From NCBI RefSeq assembly GCF_008087625.1, contig NZ_CP042997.1, positions 7,564,001 to 7,628,000 of the forward strand: a stretch of 64,000 nt of DNA, given 5' to 3'. The DNA is from Aquisphaera giovannonii (GTDB taxonomy: Bacteria; Planctomycetota; Planctomycetia; Isosphaerales; Isosphaeraceae). Shown here piece after piece: positions 29,376 through 37,695 of this stretch; position 1 is the stretch's first letter, and every line of letters starts with the position of its first letter. The position numbers were made by a program, and so were the translations under genes. Under the pieces are notes generated by a model. It ran no database searches. It was not told the DNA's origin and was given only the letters and a program-made list of their open reading frames with translations.

Positions 29376-30452
29376 TCAGTAGGCGTCGGCGCTGACGACC
29401 TCGCCGCCGGCGCGGGTGCCCAGCGCCGTGTACGTCGTCGGGTTGATGGTGGACTTGATGAAGCGGACGCTGCCGTCGCCCATCAGGAAGTTCGCGCCGC
29501 CCGCGTGGTTGCTGCCGTAGCTGACGATGTAGGCCTCGAGGGCCGCGCCGCTGTTCACGCTCGGGTCGAGCGGCTTGAGGTTCATCGGCACGCCGGTGCT
29601 GCCCATCGCCTCGTTCATGCTCATCTCGCAGTCGATGCTGTCGGAGCCGAACTCCCAGAGGCCCTTCCGCCGGGCCACGCCCTGGAGGTCGAGCTCCGAG
29701 ACGCTGTACGAATTCTTCAGCCTGTAGACCTCCTCGCCCACGAAGACCGTGTTCGAGAGCCCGTCGGTGAAGGCCGGGATCTTGAGGCGCCGGCCGTAGG
29801 TCTGGCCGCCGGTCGTCCGCTCGAGCTGGAACGCACCGTCGTTGTTGGTGATGGCGTCCTGGTCCGTGTTGAGCTGCAGGGCCTTGCCGGAGGCGTTCGC
29901 GGCGTAGCTGATGGGCACGCGCCGCTGGACGATCCAGTTCTCATAGCTGGGCGTGTAGACGTGGTCCGGGATGTCGTGCGACGGGCACCGGAGGATGGCG
30001 ATCTCGGTCTCGCAGGCCGCCACGCACCGCTCGGTGGCCGGGCCCCAGGCGCCGCCGTCGCTGCCCTGCTTGGTGATGTCGGGGGCGGGGAAGCCGGGAT
30101 CCGGTGCCGCCCAGTCGCCGTTGGAGCCGGGCTGGCCCAGGTTCCCGTCGTCCAGGTGGTTGCCCTCCGGCAGGAGCCACATGGCGTCGGACAGCGCCTT
30201 CTGCTCGAAGTAGGGGGTCAGCCAGGCCGACCAGATCGCGCCGTTGTCGAGGGCGCCGGGCGGGAAGCGGTTCTCGGTCGAGTGCACGTTGTGCAGGCAC
30301 AGCCCGATCTGCTTCAGGTTGTTGGTGCACTGGGCGCGGCGGGCGGCCTCGCGGGCGCTCTGCACCGCGGGCAGCAGCAGGGCGATCAGGACGGCGATGA
30401 TCGCGATCACCACAAGCAGCTCGATCAGGGTGAAGCCACGTCGTCGCTTCAA
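29376..30452 (-). CDS. DUF1559 prepilin-like protein
   Basis: 358 residues. Opens with a type IV prepilin leader ([18 protein letters not shown]), predicted to be cut after the glycine by a prepilin peptidase, then a hydrophobic helix and [20 protein letters not shown], the planctomycete DUF1559 signature. It ends with the H-x9-DG type motif [17 protein letters not shown]. There is no ATG near the leader: I start at TTG 30452, with GAGGAGA 5-6 bases upstream. Likely a pseudopilin-like surface protein. The preceding lipoprotein gene ends 37 bases upstream. A paralogue starts at 63540. Confidence 0.92.
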   Translation of the reverse strand: MKRRRGFTLIELLVVIAIIAVLIALLLPAVQSAREAARRAQCTNNLKQIGLCLHNVHSTENRFPPGALDNGAIWSAWLTPYFEQKALSDAMWLLPEGNHLDDGNLGQPGSNGDWAAPDPGFPAPDITKQGSDGGAWGPATERCVAACETEIAILRCPSHDIPDHVYTPSYENWIVQRRVPISYAANASGKALQLNTDQDAITNNDGAFQLERTTGGQTYGRRLKIPAFTDGLSNTVFVGEEVYRLKNSYSVSELDLQGVARRKGLWEFGSDSIDCEMSMNEAMGSTGVPMNLKPLDPSVNSGAALEAYIVSYGSNHAGGANFLMGDGSVRFIKSTINPTTYTALGTRAGGEVVSADAY

Positions 30453-30489
30453 GGGAATCTCCTCGCGTAGGAAGGAAGGGATGGAAGGA

Positions 30490-30939
30490 TCACTTGCCGG
30501 ACTTGACGTCGAAGGTGAACTCGTTGGCACCGCTCCCGACGGTCGCGGTGATCTTCGTCTTCTCCGGGTCGCGGAACTCCTCCGCGACCGCCTCGGTCTC
30601 GGTCTTCTCCTTCTCCTGCGCCTTGCCGCCGCTCCCGGCGGGCGTCGGCTTGCCCTTCACGCGGGTCTGGGAGAAGGTGACCTTGTACTCGCCGGCGGGG
30701 AGGCCGGTATTCTTCCCGACCTCGCCGATCGTGAATTTCCCGGCCGTGTCCGTCCGGGTGGCCCCCCCCGGCCACGAATCCCTGGACGGCGGGATGAATT
30801 TGACCGCGACGTAGGGCGCGGGCTGGCCGTCCAGGGTGACCGTGCCGGTGACCGCGTGACGGGACGGCTCCTGGGAACACCCCGCGGCGAGCGCGAGGGC
30901 GAGCAGCGGTAATGCAGCGATTCGTGCGCGGCGTCGCAT
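30490..30939 (-). CDS. Small lipoprotein with carboxypeptidase-regulatory-like fold
   Basis: 149 residues. Basic n-region and hydrophobic stretch end in the lipobox LAAGC (Cys about residue 20), so it is lipid-anchored. The rest looks like a transthyretin/carboxypeptidase-regulatory domain ([41 protein letters not shown]). I prefer ATG 30939 because AGAGG lies 9 bases upstream; ATG 30948 would have no spacing. It precedes the DUF1559 gene, an arrangement repeated at 62989-64000. Confidence 0.85.
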   Translation of the reverse strand: MRRRARIAALPLLALALAAGCSQEPSRHAVTGTVTLDGQPAPYVAVKFIPPSRDSWPGGATRTDTAGKFTIGEVGKNTGLPAGEYKVTFSQTRVKGKPTPAGSGGKAQEKEKTETEAVAEEFRDPEKTKITATVGSGANEFTFDVKSGK

Positions 30940-31066
30940 CGGATTCATCCTCTTTGGTCGGCCCCGGGGGACCGCGAGATTGGACCGCGAATCGGTTATG
31001 GACAATGGAACGCAGGATTCAGCTTTCGCCAATTTTCGGGGCCCTGCTGACCGGGCACTCCCGCCT

Positions 31067-32956
31067 TCATCGGGCGCCCGCGCCGACGGCCGACTCGATG
31101 ATGCCGCGATAGTGCGAGAGGCCCGGGACGTCGAGCCCCGGCACCTTCGCCGTGTCGTCCCATCGTCGCAGCCGGATCGCGTCTCGGTGGTGCGGGTTGG
31201 CCTCGAACTCGGCGACCCCCTCGGCGTCGAAGGGGCCGCCCTGGAGCGTGAGGCTCTGGCGGGAGGCCTCGGAGAGGCTGCCGGCGTAGGCCGGGTCCAC
31301 CGCGCACAGGTACCGCTTGGCCGCGACGTGCAGCCGGATCGGCTCGATCACCGACAGGCCGAAGGCCTCGGACAGCCACGCGGGGCCGGTCTCCTCGTGC
31401 CGGCCGTCGATGCCGCGGTCGGCGAGGTCCTCGTCGTGACCTGCCACGAGATGGCCGATGTCGTGCAGCAGCGCGGCGACGATGAGCTCCGCGCTCGCCC
31501 CTTCCCGCTCGGCCAGGTGCGCCGATTGGAGGGCGTGCTCGGACTGGGTCACGTCCTCCCCGAAGTAGGCCGAGTCGCCCCGGTCGGTGAAGATCCGTTC
31601 GATCCGCTCGTAGAGGGAGGGCATCTCGTGATTCATGTCTACTGCCGTGTCCTCGGTCCGGAGTTCGGCCCTTCGCTGGGCCAGGAGATAGATCATCGCG
31701 ACGGCCGCCGAGGCCCACGCCACGACGGCCAGGGCCAGGAACACGCCCCGCCATCCGAAGTCGATCGAGGTGCGCGCCAGGCCCCACCCCGCGAGCGCCC
31801 CGCCGAGGTAGCCCGCCGCATCCACGAACCCGGACGCCGTGGCCCCGCCGTGCTTGCCCCCGAGGTCCAGCGAGATGGCGCCGGCCAGGTAGGAATAGGG
31901 CCCCAGCAGGCAGAAGGCGACGGCCGCGACCAGCGCGATCGGTATCCGCTGCGATCGGCCGAAGTCGCCCATCCCCAGAGCCAGCAGGCCCAGGCCGGCG
32001 AGGGACAGGCCGGCGAGGATGACCGCCCCGCGGCCCGCCCGGCCCAGCCTGTCGCCCAGGTACCCGGCCAGCAGCACCGAGATCCCGCCGAAGAGCGGGA
32101 AGAGCGAGCTGGCCCTGGCGGCGTCGGCCCTCGACAGCCCGAGCGACTCCGCGAAGTACGTCGGCGACCAGGCGTTGAACGACTCCCGGAGGAGCGTCAG
32201 GCCCAGCGAAAGGCCGCAGACCAGCCAGAAGCTCGGGCTCCGCAGGAGCGGGACCAGGAGCTTCCGGAGCCCGCTCGCCCTGGGCCGGTCCCCCCCCTTC
32301 CCGTAGACCGAGGCGTCGCCCGCGTCCGGCTCCGGCAGGCCCAGCTCGGCGGGCGATTCCCGCAGCCAGAGGCCGTTGATCACCAGCAGGCCGGAGAGGA
32401 TCCCCGCCGACGCCAGGAAGATGCCCCTCCACCCGAAGCCGAGGTCGATGAGCCGGCCCATCGCCAGCCTCGCCGCGGCGTCGCCGAAGAGGAAGCTCAG
32501 GCTCAGGAGCCCCATCGCCGTGCCGTACCGCGAGGGGGGGAACCAGCGGGAGACGACCTTGATCGCCCCCGCCCATCCGAAGGACTGCACGAGGCGATTC
32601 CCCGCCCAGATGGCCGTGAAGGCCGGCAGGGTCCCCGACATCGCGAAGGCGACCGTGCAGGCGATCGAGCCGGCCATGCCCCCCAGGAACCCGGCCCGCC
32701 CGCCGAAGAAGTCCGCGAGCGGCCCGGCGAAGGGCTTGCCGAGCGCGTAGGCGAGGATGCCCAGCGAGATCGCCGCCCCCAGGCCGAGCTTCGCCGCCTC
32801 GGCCGAGACGCCCGCCGCCCCGAGGTCCTGGATGATCATCGTCTGCGCGACCGACAGGTTCGACCGGCAGGCGTAGTAGCCCGTGTACCCGGCGATCAAC
32901 AGGCCGAGCGTCAGCGAGCGTCGGATCGTGAGACTCGGAGTGCCGTCCAATCCCAT
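31067..32956 (-). CDS. MFS transporter fused to PhnZ-type HD-domain oxygenase
   Basis: 629 residues. Residues 1-430 form a 12-helix MFS transporter with an N-terminus (TGYYACRSNLSVAQ) like organophosphate:phosphate antiporters. From residue 441, which is a Met, the rest matches PhnZ, the mixed-valent di-iron oxygenase that cleaves 2-amino-1-hydroxyethylphosphonate to glycine and phosphate. Numbered from that Met, Tyr24 and Glu27 (YFGE), His34, His58-Asp59 (LLHDIGH) and His80 fall at the positions I recall for PhnZ. His103, Lys107 and Asp160/161 are within one residue. The linker is about 13 residues; in another frame the same bases read TAG, then TGA just before the PhnZ part. It starts 7 bases after the phosphatase-family gene, with AGGGGA just upstream. 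No PhnY hydroxylase gene is in the window. Confidence 0.85.
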   Translation of the reverse strand: MGLDGTPSLTIRRSLTLGLLIAGYTGYYACRSNLSVAQTMIIQDLGAAGVSAEAAKLGLGAAISLGILAYALGKPFAGPLADFFGGRAGFLGGMAGSIACTVAFAMSGTLPAFTAIWAGNRLVQSFGWAGAIKVVSRWFPPSRYGTAMGLLSLSFLFGDAAARLAMGRLIDLGFGWRGIFLASAGILSGLLVINGLWLRESPAELGLPEPDAGDASVYGKGGDRPRASGLRKLLVPLLRSPSFWLVCGLSLGLTLLRESFNAWSPTYFAESLGLSRADAARASSLFPLFGGISVLLAGYLGDRLGRAGRGAVILAGLSLAGLGLLALGMGDFGRSQRIPIALVAAVAFCLLGPYSYLAGAISLDLGGKHGGATASGFVDAAGYLGGALAGWGLARTSIDFGWRGVFLALAVVAWASAAVAMIYLLAQRRAELRTEDTAVDMNHEMPSLYERIERIFTDRGDSAYFGEDVTQSEHALQSAHLAEREGASAELIVAALLHDIGHLVAGHDEDLADRGIDGRHEETGPAWLSEAFGLSVIEPIRLHVAAKRYLCAVDPAYAGSLSEASRQSLTLQGGPFDAEGVAEFEANPHHRDAIRLRRWDDTAKVPGLDVPGLSHYRGIIESAVGAGAR

Positions 32957-32963
32957 CGTCCCC

Positions 32964-33890
32964 TCAGCGTGCAGCGGCCGTCGGCGTGGACGCGGCGAAC
33001 GCCGCCCGGACCGGCCGGGCGATCCAGCATTCCGGCGGGTTGATGCCGAGGACCGCGGCGACGGTGGCCGCCGTGTCGAACGTGTTCACGGGCGACCCGA
33101 TCTCCTTGCCCCGGGCGACGCCGGGGCCGGCCACGATCCAGGGGATCTCCAGCTCGCCCATCGTGTTGCCGCCGTGCCCCTTCCCCTTGCCGCCGTGGTC
33201 CGCGGTGATCAGGACCAGCGTGTCCCCGGCCATCCCCGCCCGCTCCAGCGCCCGGAGCACCTCGCCGATCAGGCGGTCCGCCTCCGCGACCGCCGCGTAA
33301 TACTGCGGCGTGCCGTGCCCGTCGTGATGCCCCGCGTGATCGACGTGATCCAGGTGGATGAAGGTGAGCGTCGGCTTCTCCTTCATGATGTACTCCACGG
33401 CCTTCTCGACGGTGGCCTGAGGCCCCTTCGGATTGAGGACGACGTCCGCGACGCCGGGCTCGACCAGCCGGGCGAAGCCGTCCCAGTCGTGGAAGATGCC
33501 GATCTTCGACTTCGGCCTCTGCTCGCGGAGGATGCCGAAGACCGTCGGGAATCCCCCATGGGCCTGGGCCGTCGGCGTGATCGACGACTTGCCGGGCTGC
33601 CATTCGTTCGAGAGCACCCCGTGCTGCTCCGGCCCGGCCCCCATGATCATGGACGCCCAGTTCGGGCTGCTGACCGTCGGCATGACCCCTCGAGCGTGGA
33701 AGCTCCACGCCCCCTCCCGCTTCAGCCGGTCGACGACGGGGACCTTCGCCTTGAGGAGGCCGTCCGGGCTGAGGCCGTCCACGCCGATGATCACCACATG
33801 CCCGGCGCGGGGGACGACCGCTTCCTCGCCCCCGCGGACGGGCATGACCATGAGTCCAACCACGGTCGCAATCCAGGCCAATCGACTCAT
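32964..33890 (-). CDS. Secreted alkaline-phosphatase-superfamily hydrolase (nucleotide pyrophosphatase/phosphodiesterase type)
   Basis: 308 residues with a signal peptide (LAWIATVVGLMVMPVRG). Metal-binding start VVIIGVDGLSPDGL. A PTVSSPNWASMIMGAGPEQHG segment (17 of it: PTVSSPNWASMIMGAGP) places a Ser or Thr nucleophile as in nucleotide pyrophosphatases and phosphonoacetate hydrolases. HLDHVDHAGHHDG supplies Asp and His ligands, and ITADHGG another Asp-His pair. It should act outside the cytoplasm on phosphate esters or phosphonates. First gene of an operon with the MFS-PhnZ fusion; GAGGGGG precedes the ATG. Confidence 0.87.
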   Translation of the reverse strand: MSRLAWIATVVGLMVMPVRGGEEAVVPRAGHVVIIGVDGLSPDGLLKAKVPVVDRLKREGAWSFHARGVMPTVSSPNWASMIMGAGPEQHGVLSNEWQPGKSSITPTAQAHGGFPTVFGILREQRPKSKIGIFHDWDGFARLVEPGVADVVLNPKGPQATVEKAVEYIMKEKPTLTFIHLDHVDHAGHHDGHGTPQYYAAVAEADRLIGEVLRALERAGMAGDTLVLITADHGGKGKGHGGNTMGELEIPWIVAGPGVARGKEIGSPVNTFDTAATVAAVLGINPPECWIARPVRAAFAASTPTAAAR

Positions 33891-34258
33891 TCGTCATTCC
33901 CCCTCGAAGGCCCATCCCGGCCGGCGGATCGAGCCCGATGCCCTGCCCAGGGCGGCCACCAGGCTCGACGACCCGGCGTCGATCTGCGACACCGGTGTGC
34001 ACACACTGCACGGCCATGACAAGGAAGCTGTATATACAGACATCCGCCGCTCGCTCATTCGAGACGGGCAGATAGTGCCATGGCATCCGGCAACTTCAAG
34101 TGAATAACTCGTGAATGTTCCGTGTCGGGGCCACGGTGACTCCTAATTTGTCATCATCCGCGATAGCCGATTGACGCCGGCACTGGCGAGGGGAACAATC
34201 TGCGCTACCCAGTTTCGCGCGATTCGCTTCAACCTTAGAATCCAGTCGAGAAGGCCCC
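33891..34258. other. Divergent regulatory region
   Basis: 368 bases between the phosphatase operon and the GntR/LacI-type regulator, noticeably more AT-rich than the genes. It carries the palindrome at 34028-34039 and must hold both promoters. No other element could be fixed. Confidence 0.5.
34028..34039. promoter_or_regulatory. Palindromic operator candidate for the GntR/LacI-type regulator
   Basis: CTGTATATACAG is a perfect 12-bp palindrome. Its TGTA-TACA core resembles the operator of AraR, which has the same GntR-HTH plus LacI-sensor build, and fits the HutC-type GTnTAnAC pattern. It lies 137 bases upstream of the phosphatase operon start and 219 bases upstream of the regulator gene. Confidence 0.5.
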
Positions 34259-35374
34259 ATGCCGCCCGAATCGCTGCCGAGATATGTCGAGATTGCGCGG
34301 GCGATCGAGGCGAGCGTCTCCGCGAAACCGCCGGGAGATGCCAGGCTGCCGAGCTCCAGGGAGATTGCCCGCGAACACGGGGTCTCTCCGGTCACGGCCT
34401 CGCGGGCGATCCAGGTCCTCCGCGACAAGGGGCTGATCCGGACGATCGACCGGTCGGGCAGCTACGCGACGCCGAGGGCCCAGGCCGCGGCGGCCGACTG
34501 CTGGGCGCTCGTCCTGAGGAACACGCCGGGACCGTGGTGGCATGCGAGCCACTCGTTCGCCCTCTCGGCGTTCGAATCGGCGGCCCACGCCGAGGGGTCT
34601 CGATTCGACCCGGACTGCTTCGACCTGGACGGCCCCGCCGCCCGCGAGTCGCATTTCCGCCGCCAGGCGAGGGAGGCCGTCGCCTCGGGAATCCGGGGAG
34701 TCTTCCTCATGCCCTCCCGGGCCAGCGACAAGGAGGCGGCCCGCGACGAGGCGCTGTTGCACGCCTGCCTCGAGTCGGGCCTGCCGGTGGTCCTGATCGA
34801 GCGGAACGTCCGGGGCGCCGGGCGTCGGCTCGAACACGACCTCGCCGCGGCCGATGACTTCGACGGCGGCCTGCGCTGCACGGAGCATCTCCTGGAGATC
34901 GGACGGCGGCGCATCGCCTTCATGGCCGGCTCGCCCACGAGCAGCCACGAGGGGCGGCTCGCGGGGTATCTCGCGGCGCTGGGGCGGGCCCAGATCGCGC
35001 TCCGCCCGCTCATCCTGGAGCAGCAGTCCGATCCCGACCCCCGCGACGCCTGCCGACGCCTCGCCGACCAGGTGCTCCGGCAGAAGGCGGACGCGGTGGT
35101 CTGCTACCAGGACTACGCCGCCCTGTCCCTCATCGTGGAGCTGCTCGCCCGCGGGGTCCGGGTGCCGGCCGACGTCGCGATCACGGGCTTCGACAACCTG
35201 CCCATCGGGGAGGCCTTCGCGATCGGCCTGACGACCTATGCTTTCCCGATGGAGGCGATCGCGTCCCAGGCCATCCGGGTCATGCGGTGGCGACTGACTT
35301 CGCCGAGCGGCCCGCCGGTCAAGGTCCTGGTCCAGGGCGAATTGCTCGTCCGGCAGAGCACGGTCCCCGCCTGA
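34259..35374 (+). CDS. GntR-HTH / LacI-sensor transcriptional regulator (AraR-like)
   Basis: 371 residues. Residues 1-75 form a GntR winged helix (LPSSREIAREHGVSPVTASR, then LRDKGLIRTIDRSGSY). Residues about 80-370 are a periplasmic-binding-protein-like sensor of the LacI/GalR type (GGLRCTEHLLEIGRRRIAFM, then DVAITGFDNLPIGEAF). Sugar or another small ligand likely. It is divergent from the phosphatase/MFS-PhnZ operon and 122 bases upstream of the GH32 gene, so either could be its target. AraR of Bacillus is the best known protein with this build. Confidence 0.92.
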   Translation: MPPESLPRYVEIARAIEASVSAKPPGDARLPSSREIAREHGVSPVTASRAIQVLRDKGLIRTIDRSGSYATPRAQAAAADCWALVLRNTPGPWWHASHSFALSAFESAAHAEGSRFDPDCFDLDGPAARESHFRRQAREAVASGIRGVFLMPSRASDKEAARDEALLHACLESGLPVVLIERNVRGAGRRLEHDLAAADDFDGGLRCTEHLLEIGRRRIAFMAGSPTSSHEGRLAGYLAALGRAQIALRPLILEQQSDPDPRDACRRLADQVLRQKADAVVCYQDYAALSLIVELLARGVRVPADVAITGFDNLPIGEAFAIGLTTYAFPMEAIASQAIRVMRWRLTSPSGPPVKVLVQGELLVRQSTVPA

Positions 35375-35496
35375 CGGGGCCCGCTTCGACGACGGATGCC
35401 CCGGGCCCTCGACTTCTGGCTGCCCCCTCGCCCGAGCGGCCGCGTGGCAGTAAGATCGCGGCGCTGCAGAACCATTCGACCGCGAGTCCAAAGCCC

Positions 35497-37695
35497 ATGC
35501 GCACCGCCATCCTCCTCTGCCCCCTACTCGCCCTCCCGGCCCCGAGCGGGCAGCAGGCCGCCGGGCCGTCTCCGCCGGCCCCGGTCGATCCGGTTTTCCG
35601 GTCCGCGATCGCCGCCTGGCAGATGGGCGATGCGCGATCGCTGGCCGGCGACGACGCGCTCCGCATCGCAGGCGATGCTGGCATCGGGGTGACGCTGGAC
35701 GGGGATGACCTACGCGCCTCGCTCGAGGGCGGCAACGACGGCCGCGTCGCCCGGCTGGACGGCGGCTATCTCGACGCCGGCCAGGGCGCCGGCGGGAGGC
35801 TCAACCCGTCCGGCCGGTCCCTCACGGTCAGCGTCCGCCTGCGATGCCCATCGGGGGCCTGGGACGGCCCGATCTTCAGCAAGCACGGCGGGCACGACCG
35901 GCTGGTCTACAACGTCTACTCGAGCCGCTCGCACGTCGGATTCGAGCTGGGGCTGCGGGACCGGCCGGGGATGACTTCGGTGCTGGTGCCGCTGGATCGA
36001 ATCGGGGAGAAGGACTGGCACGACGTCGTCGGACGCTACGACGGCAAGGCCGTGCAGGTCTTCGTCGACGGCGTGCTCATGGACGAGGCCCCGGCGGAGG
36101 GCCCCATCCGCGAGGGCAACGCGGCGCCTTGCCTCATCGGCGGCGAGCCGTCCGGCGGCGGCGTGAAGACGGGCTGGAAGGGGCTCATCGATCACGTCGC
36201 CATCTGGGACCGGGCCCTGCCGGCGGCCGACATCGAGCGGCTGGCCGGCGGTGCGGCGTCGGTCGCCGCCCGGAGAAAGCGGTACACCCAGGTCGTCCAG
36301 CTGCCTCCGGCCCCCGACCTCTACCGGGAGACGCTGCGTCCGCAGTTCCATTTCACGGCCCGGCAATGGGGCGTCCGCAAGCTCAACCCCGGGATGCGCG
36401 AGGAGGGCTGGCTCAACGACGTCAACGGGCTGATCCACTTGGACGGCGAGTATCACCTCATGGCCCAGCGCTGGGCCCGCTGCTGGATCCACGCGGTGAG
36501 CAAGGACCTGATCCACTGGACGGAGCTCCAGCCGGCCTTCTGGGACGACAGGCGGTACGGGACTGGGGTGCAGTCCGGCACGGCCGTCCTCGACGCGAGG
36601 AACGTCTCGAAGCTCTCGCCGGACGACCGGACGCCCCCGCTGGTCGCCTTCTGGTCCGGCTTCGACAACCACAGCCAGTGCATCTCGTACAGCCTGGACC
36701 GCGGCCGGACCTGGGCGAAGTACGCCGGGAATCCCATCTTCCACCACCCCGAGCGCGACCCGAAGGTATTCTGGCACGAGCCGACGCGACGCTGGGTCAT
36801 GGTCCTGTCGTGCGTCAACAGCTACCTCTTCTTCACCTCGGAGAACCTCCTCGACTGGCACGAGGAGAAGGATCCGATCCCCGACTGCTTCGAATGCCCG
36901 GACTTCTTCTCCCTCCCGCTCGACGGCGACCCCTCGAGGCCGAAGTGGGTGCTGATCCGGGGCAACGGCAGCTACTCCGTCGGCGAGTTCGACGGACGGT
37001 CCTTCCGCGCCCAGACGCCGGTACGCCCGGGCGACCACGGGCCCAACTTCTATGCGACCGGGTCGTGGGGGGACATCGCCGGCCAGCCCGGCCGCCGCGT
37101 CCAGATCGCCTGGATGCGAGGCGGGTCCTATCCCGAGATGCCCTTCAACCAGCAGATGTCCTTCCCGTGCGACCTGAGCCTGCGCACCGTCGACGGCTCG
37201 CCGAGGATGTACCGGAGGCCGGCGCCGGAAATCGCCACGCTCCACGGCAAGGAGCATGCCGTCGGCGACCTCGAGCTCGCCCCCGGACAGTCGCGTCCCT
37301 TGCCGCAGCCTCGCGACGGCTTCCGGCTCCTGGCCGAGGTGGAATGCGGCGAGGGCGCCACGCTGACCTTCACCCTTCGAGGCACCAAGGTCGTCATCGA
37401 CGGCAAGACCATCGTCAGCCGGTGCGAGCCCGTCGCCGCCTCCGGGAGCGTGAGGACGGTGGAGATCCTCGTGGATCGCGCCTCGATCGAGACGTTCGCC
37501 AACGACGGCGAGGTCTCGATCTCGGCCTGCTTCCTGCCGACGGACGATCGCCTCGCGGTGGGGTCGTCCGGGGGGCCCGCTCGCGTCCGATCCCTCAGGA
37601 TCATCGAACTGGAGTCGGCCTGGCCTACGAGAGTCGATGGACCGGGACCGGCCGCCCGGGCCGGAAGCTCCGCACGTCGCGGACTTCCAGGCTGA
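35497..37695 (+). CDS. Secreted GH32 beta-fructosidase with N-terminal concanavalin-like domain
   Basis: 732 residues with a short signal peptide. Residues about 35-260 form a LamG/pentraxin-like domain (SVRLRCPSGAWDGPIFSKHG; IDHVAIWDRALPAADIERL). The GH32 five-blade propeller follows: nucleophile Asp308 in WLNDVNGL (usually WMNDPNG), Asp421 in RDPKVF, and acid/base Glu466 in FECPDFF. A C-terminal beta-sandwich ends with EILVDRASIETFANDGEVSIS. Hydrolyses sucrose, inulin or levan; which one is undecided. The last 71 bases overlap the convergent CobW-type gene. Confidence 0.92.
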   Translation: MRTAILLCPLLALPAPSGQQAAGPSPPAPVDPVFRSAIAAWQMGDARSLAGDDALRIAGDAGIGVTLDGDDLRASLEGGNDGRVARLDGGYLDAGQGAGGRLNPSGRSLTVSVRLRCPSGAWDGPIFSKHGGHDRLVYNVYSSRSHVGFELGLRDRPGMTSVLVPLDRIGEKDWHDVVGRYDGKAVQVFVDGVLMDEAPAEGPIREGNAAPCLIGGEPSGGGVKTGWKGLIDHVAIWDRALPAADIERLAGGAASVAARRKRYTQVVQLPPAPDLYRETLRPQFHFTARQWGVRKLNPGMREEGWLNDVNGLIHLDGEYHLMAQRWARCWIHAVSKDLIHWTELQPAFWDDRRYGTGVQSGTAVLDARNVSKLSPDDRTPPLVAFWSGFDNHSQCISYSLDRGRTWAKYAGNPIFHHPERDPKVFWHEPTRRWVMVLSCVNSYLFFTSENLLDWHEEKDPIPDCFECPDFFSLPLDGDPSRPKWVLIRGNGSYSVGEFDGRSFRAQTPVRPGDHGPNFYATGSWGDIAGQPGRRVQIAWMRGGSYPEMPFNQQMSFPCDLSLRTVDGSPRMYRRPAPEIATLHGKEHAVGDLELAPGQSRPLPQPRDGFRLLAEVECGEGATLTFTLRGTKVVIDGKTIVSRCEPVAASGSVRTVEILVDRASIETFANDGEVSISACFLPTDDRLAVGSSGGPARVRSLRIIELESAWPTRVDGPGPAARAGSSARRGLPG

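Noticed and set aside
30996-32576. 526-residue minus-strand frame overlapping the transporter fusion
   Set aside because: Shifted frame of the MFS-PhnZ gene, with biased composition.
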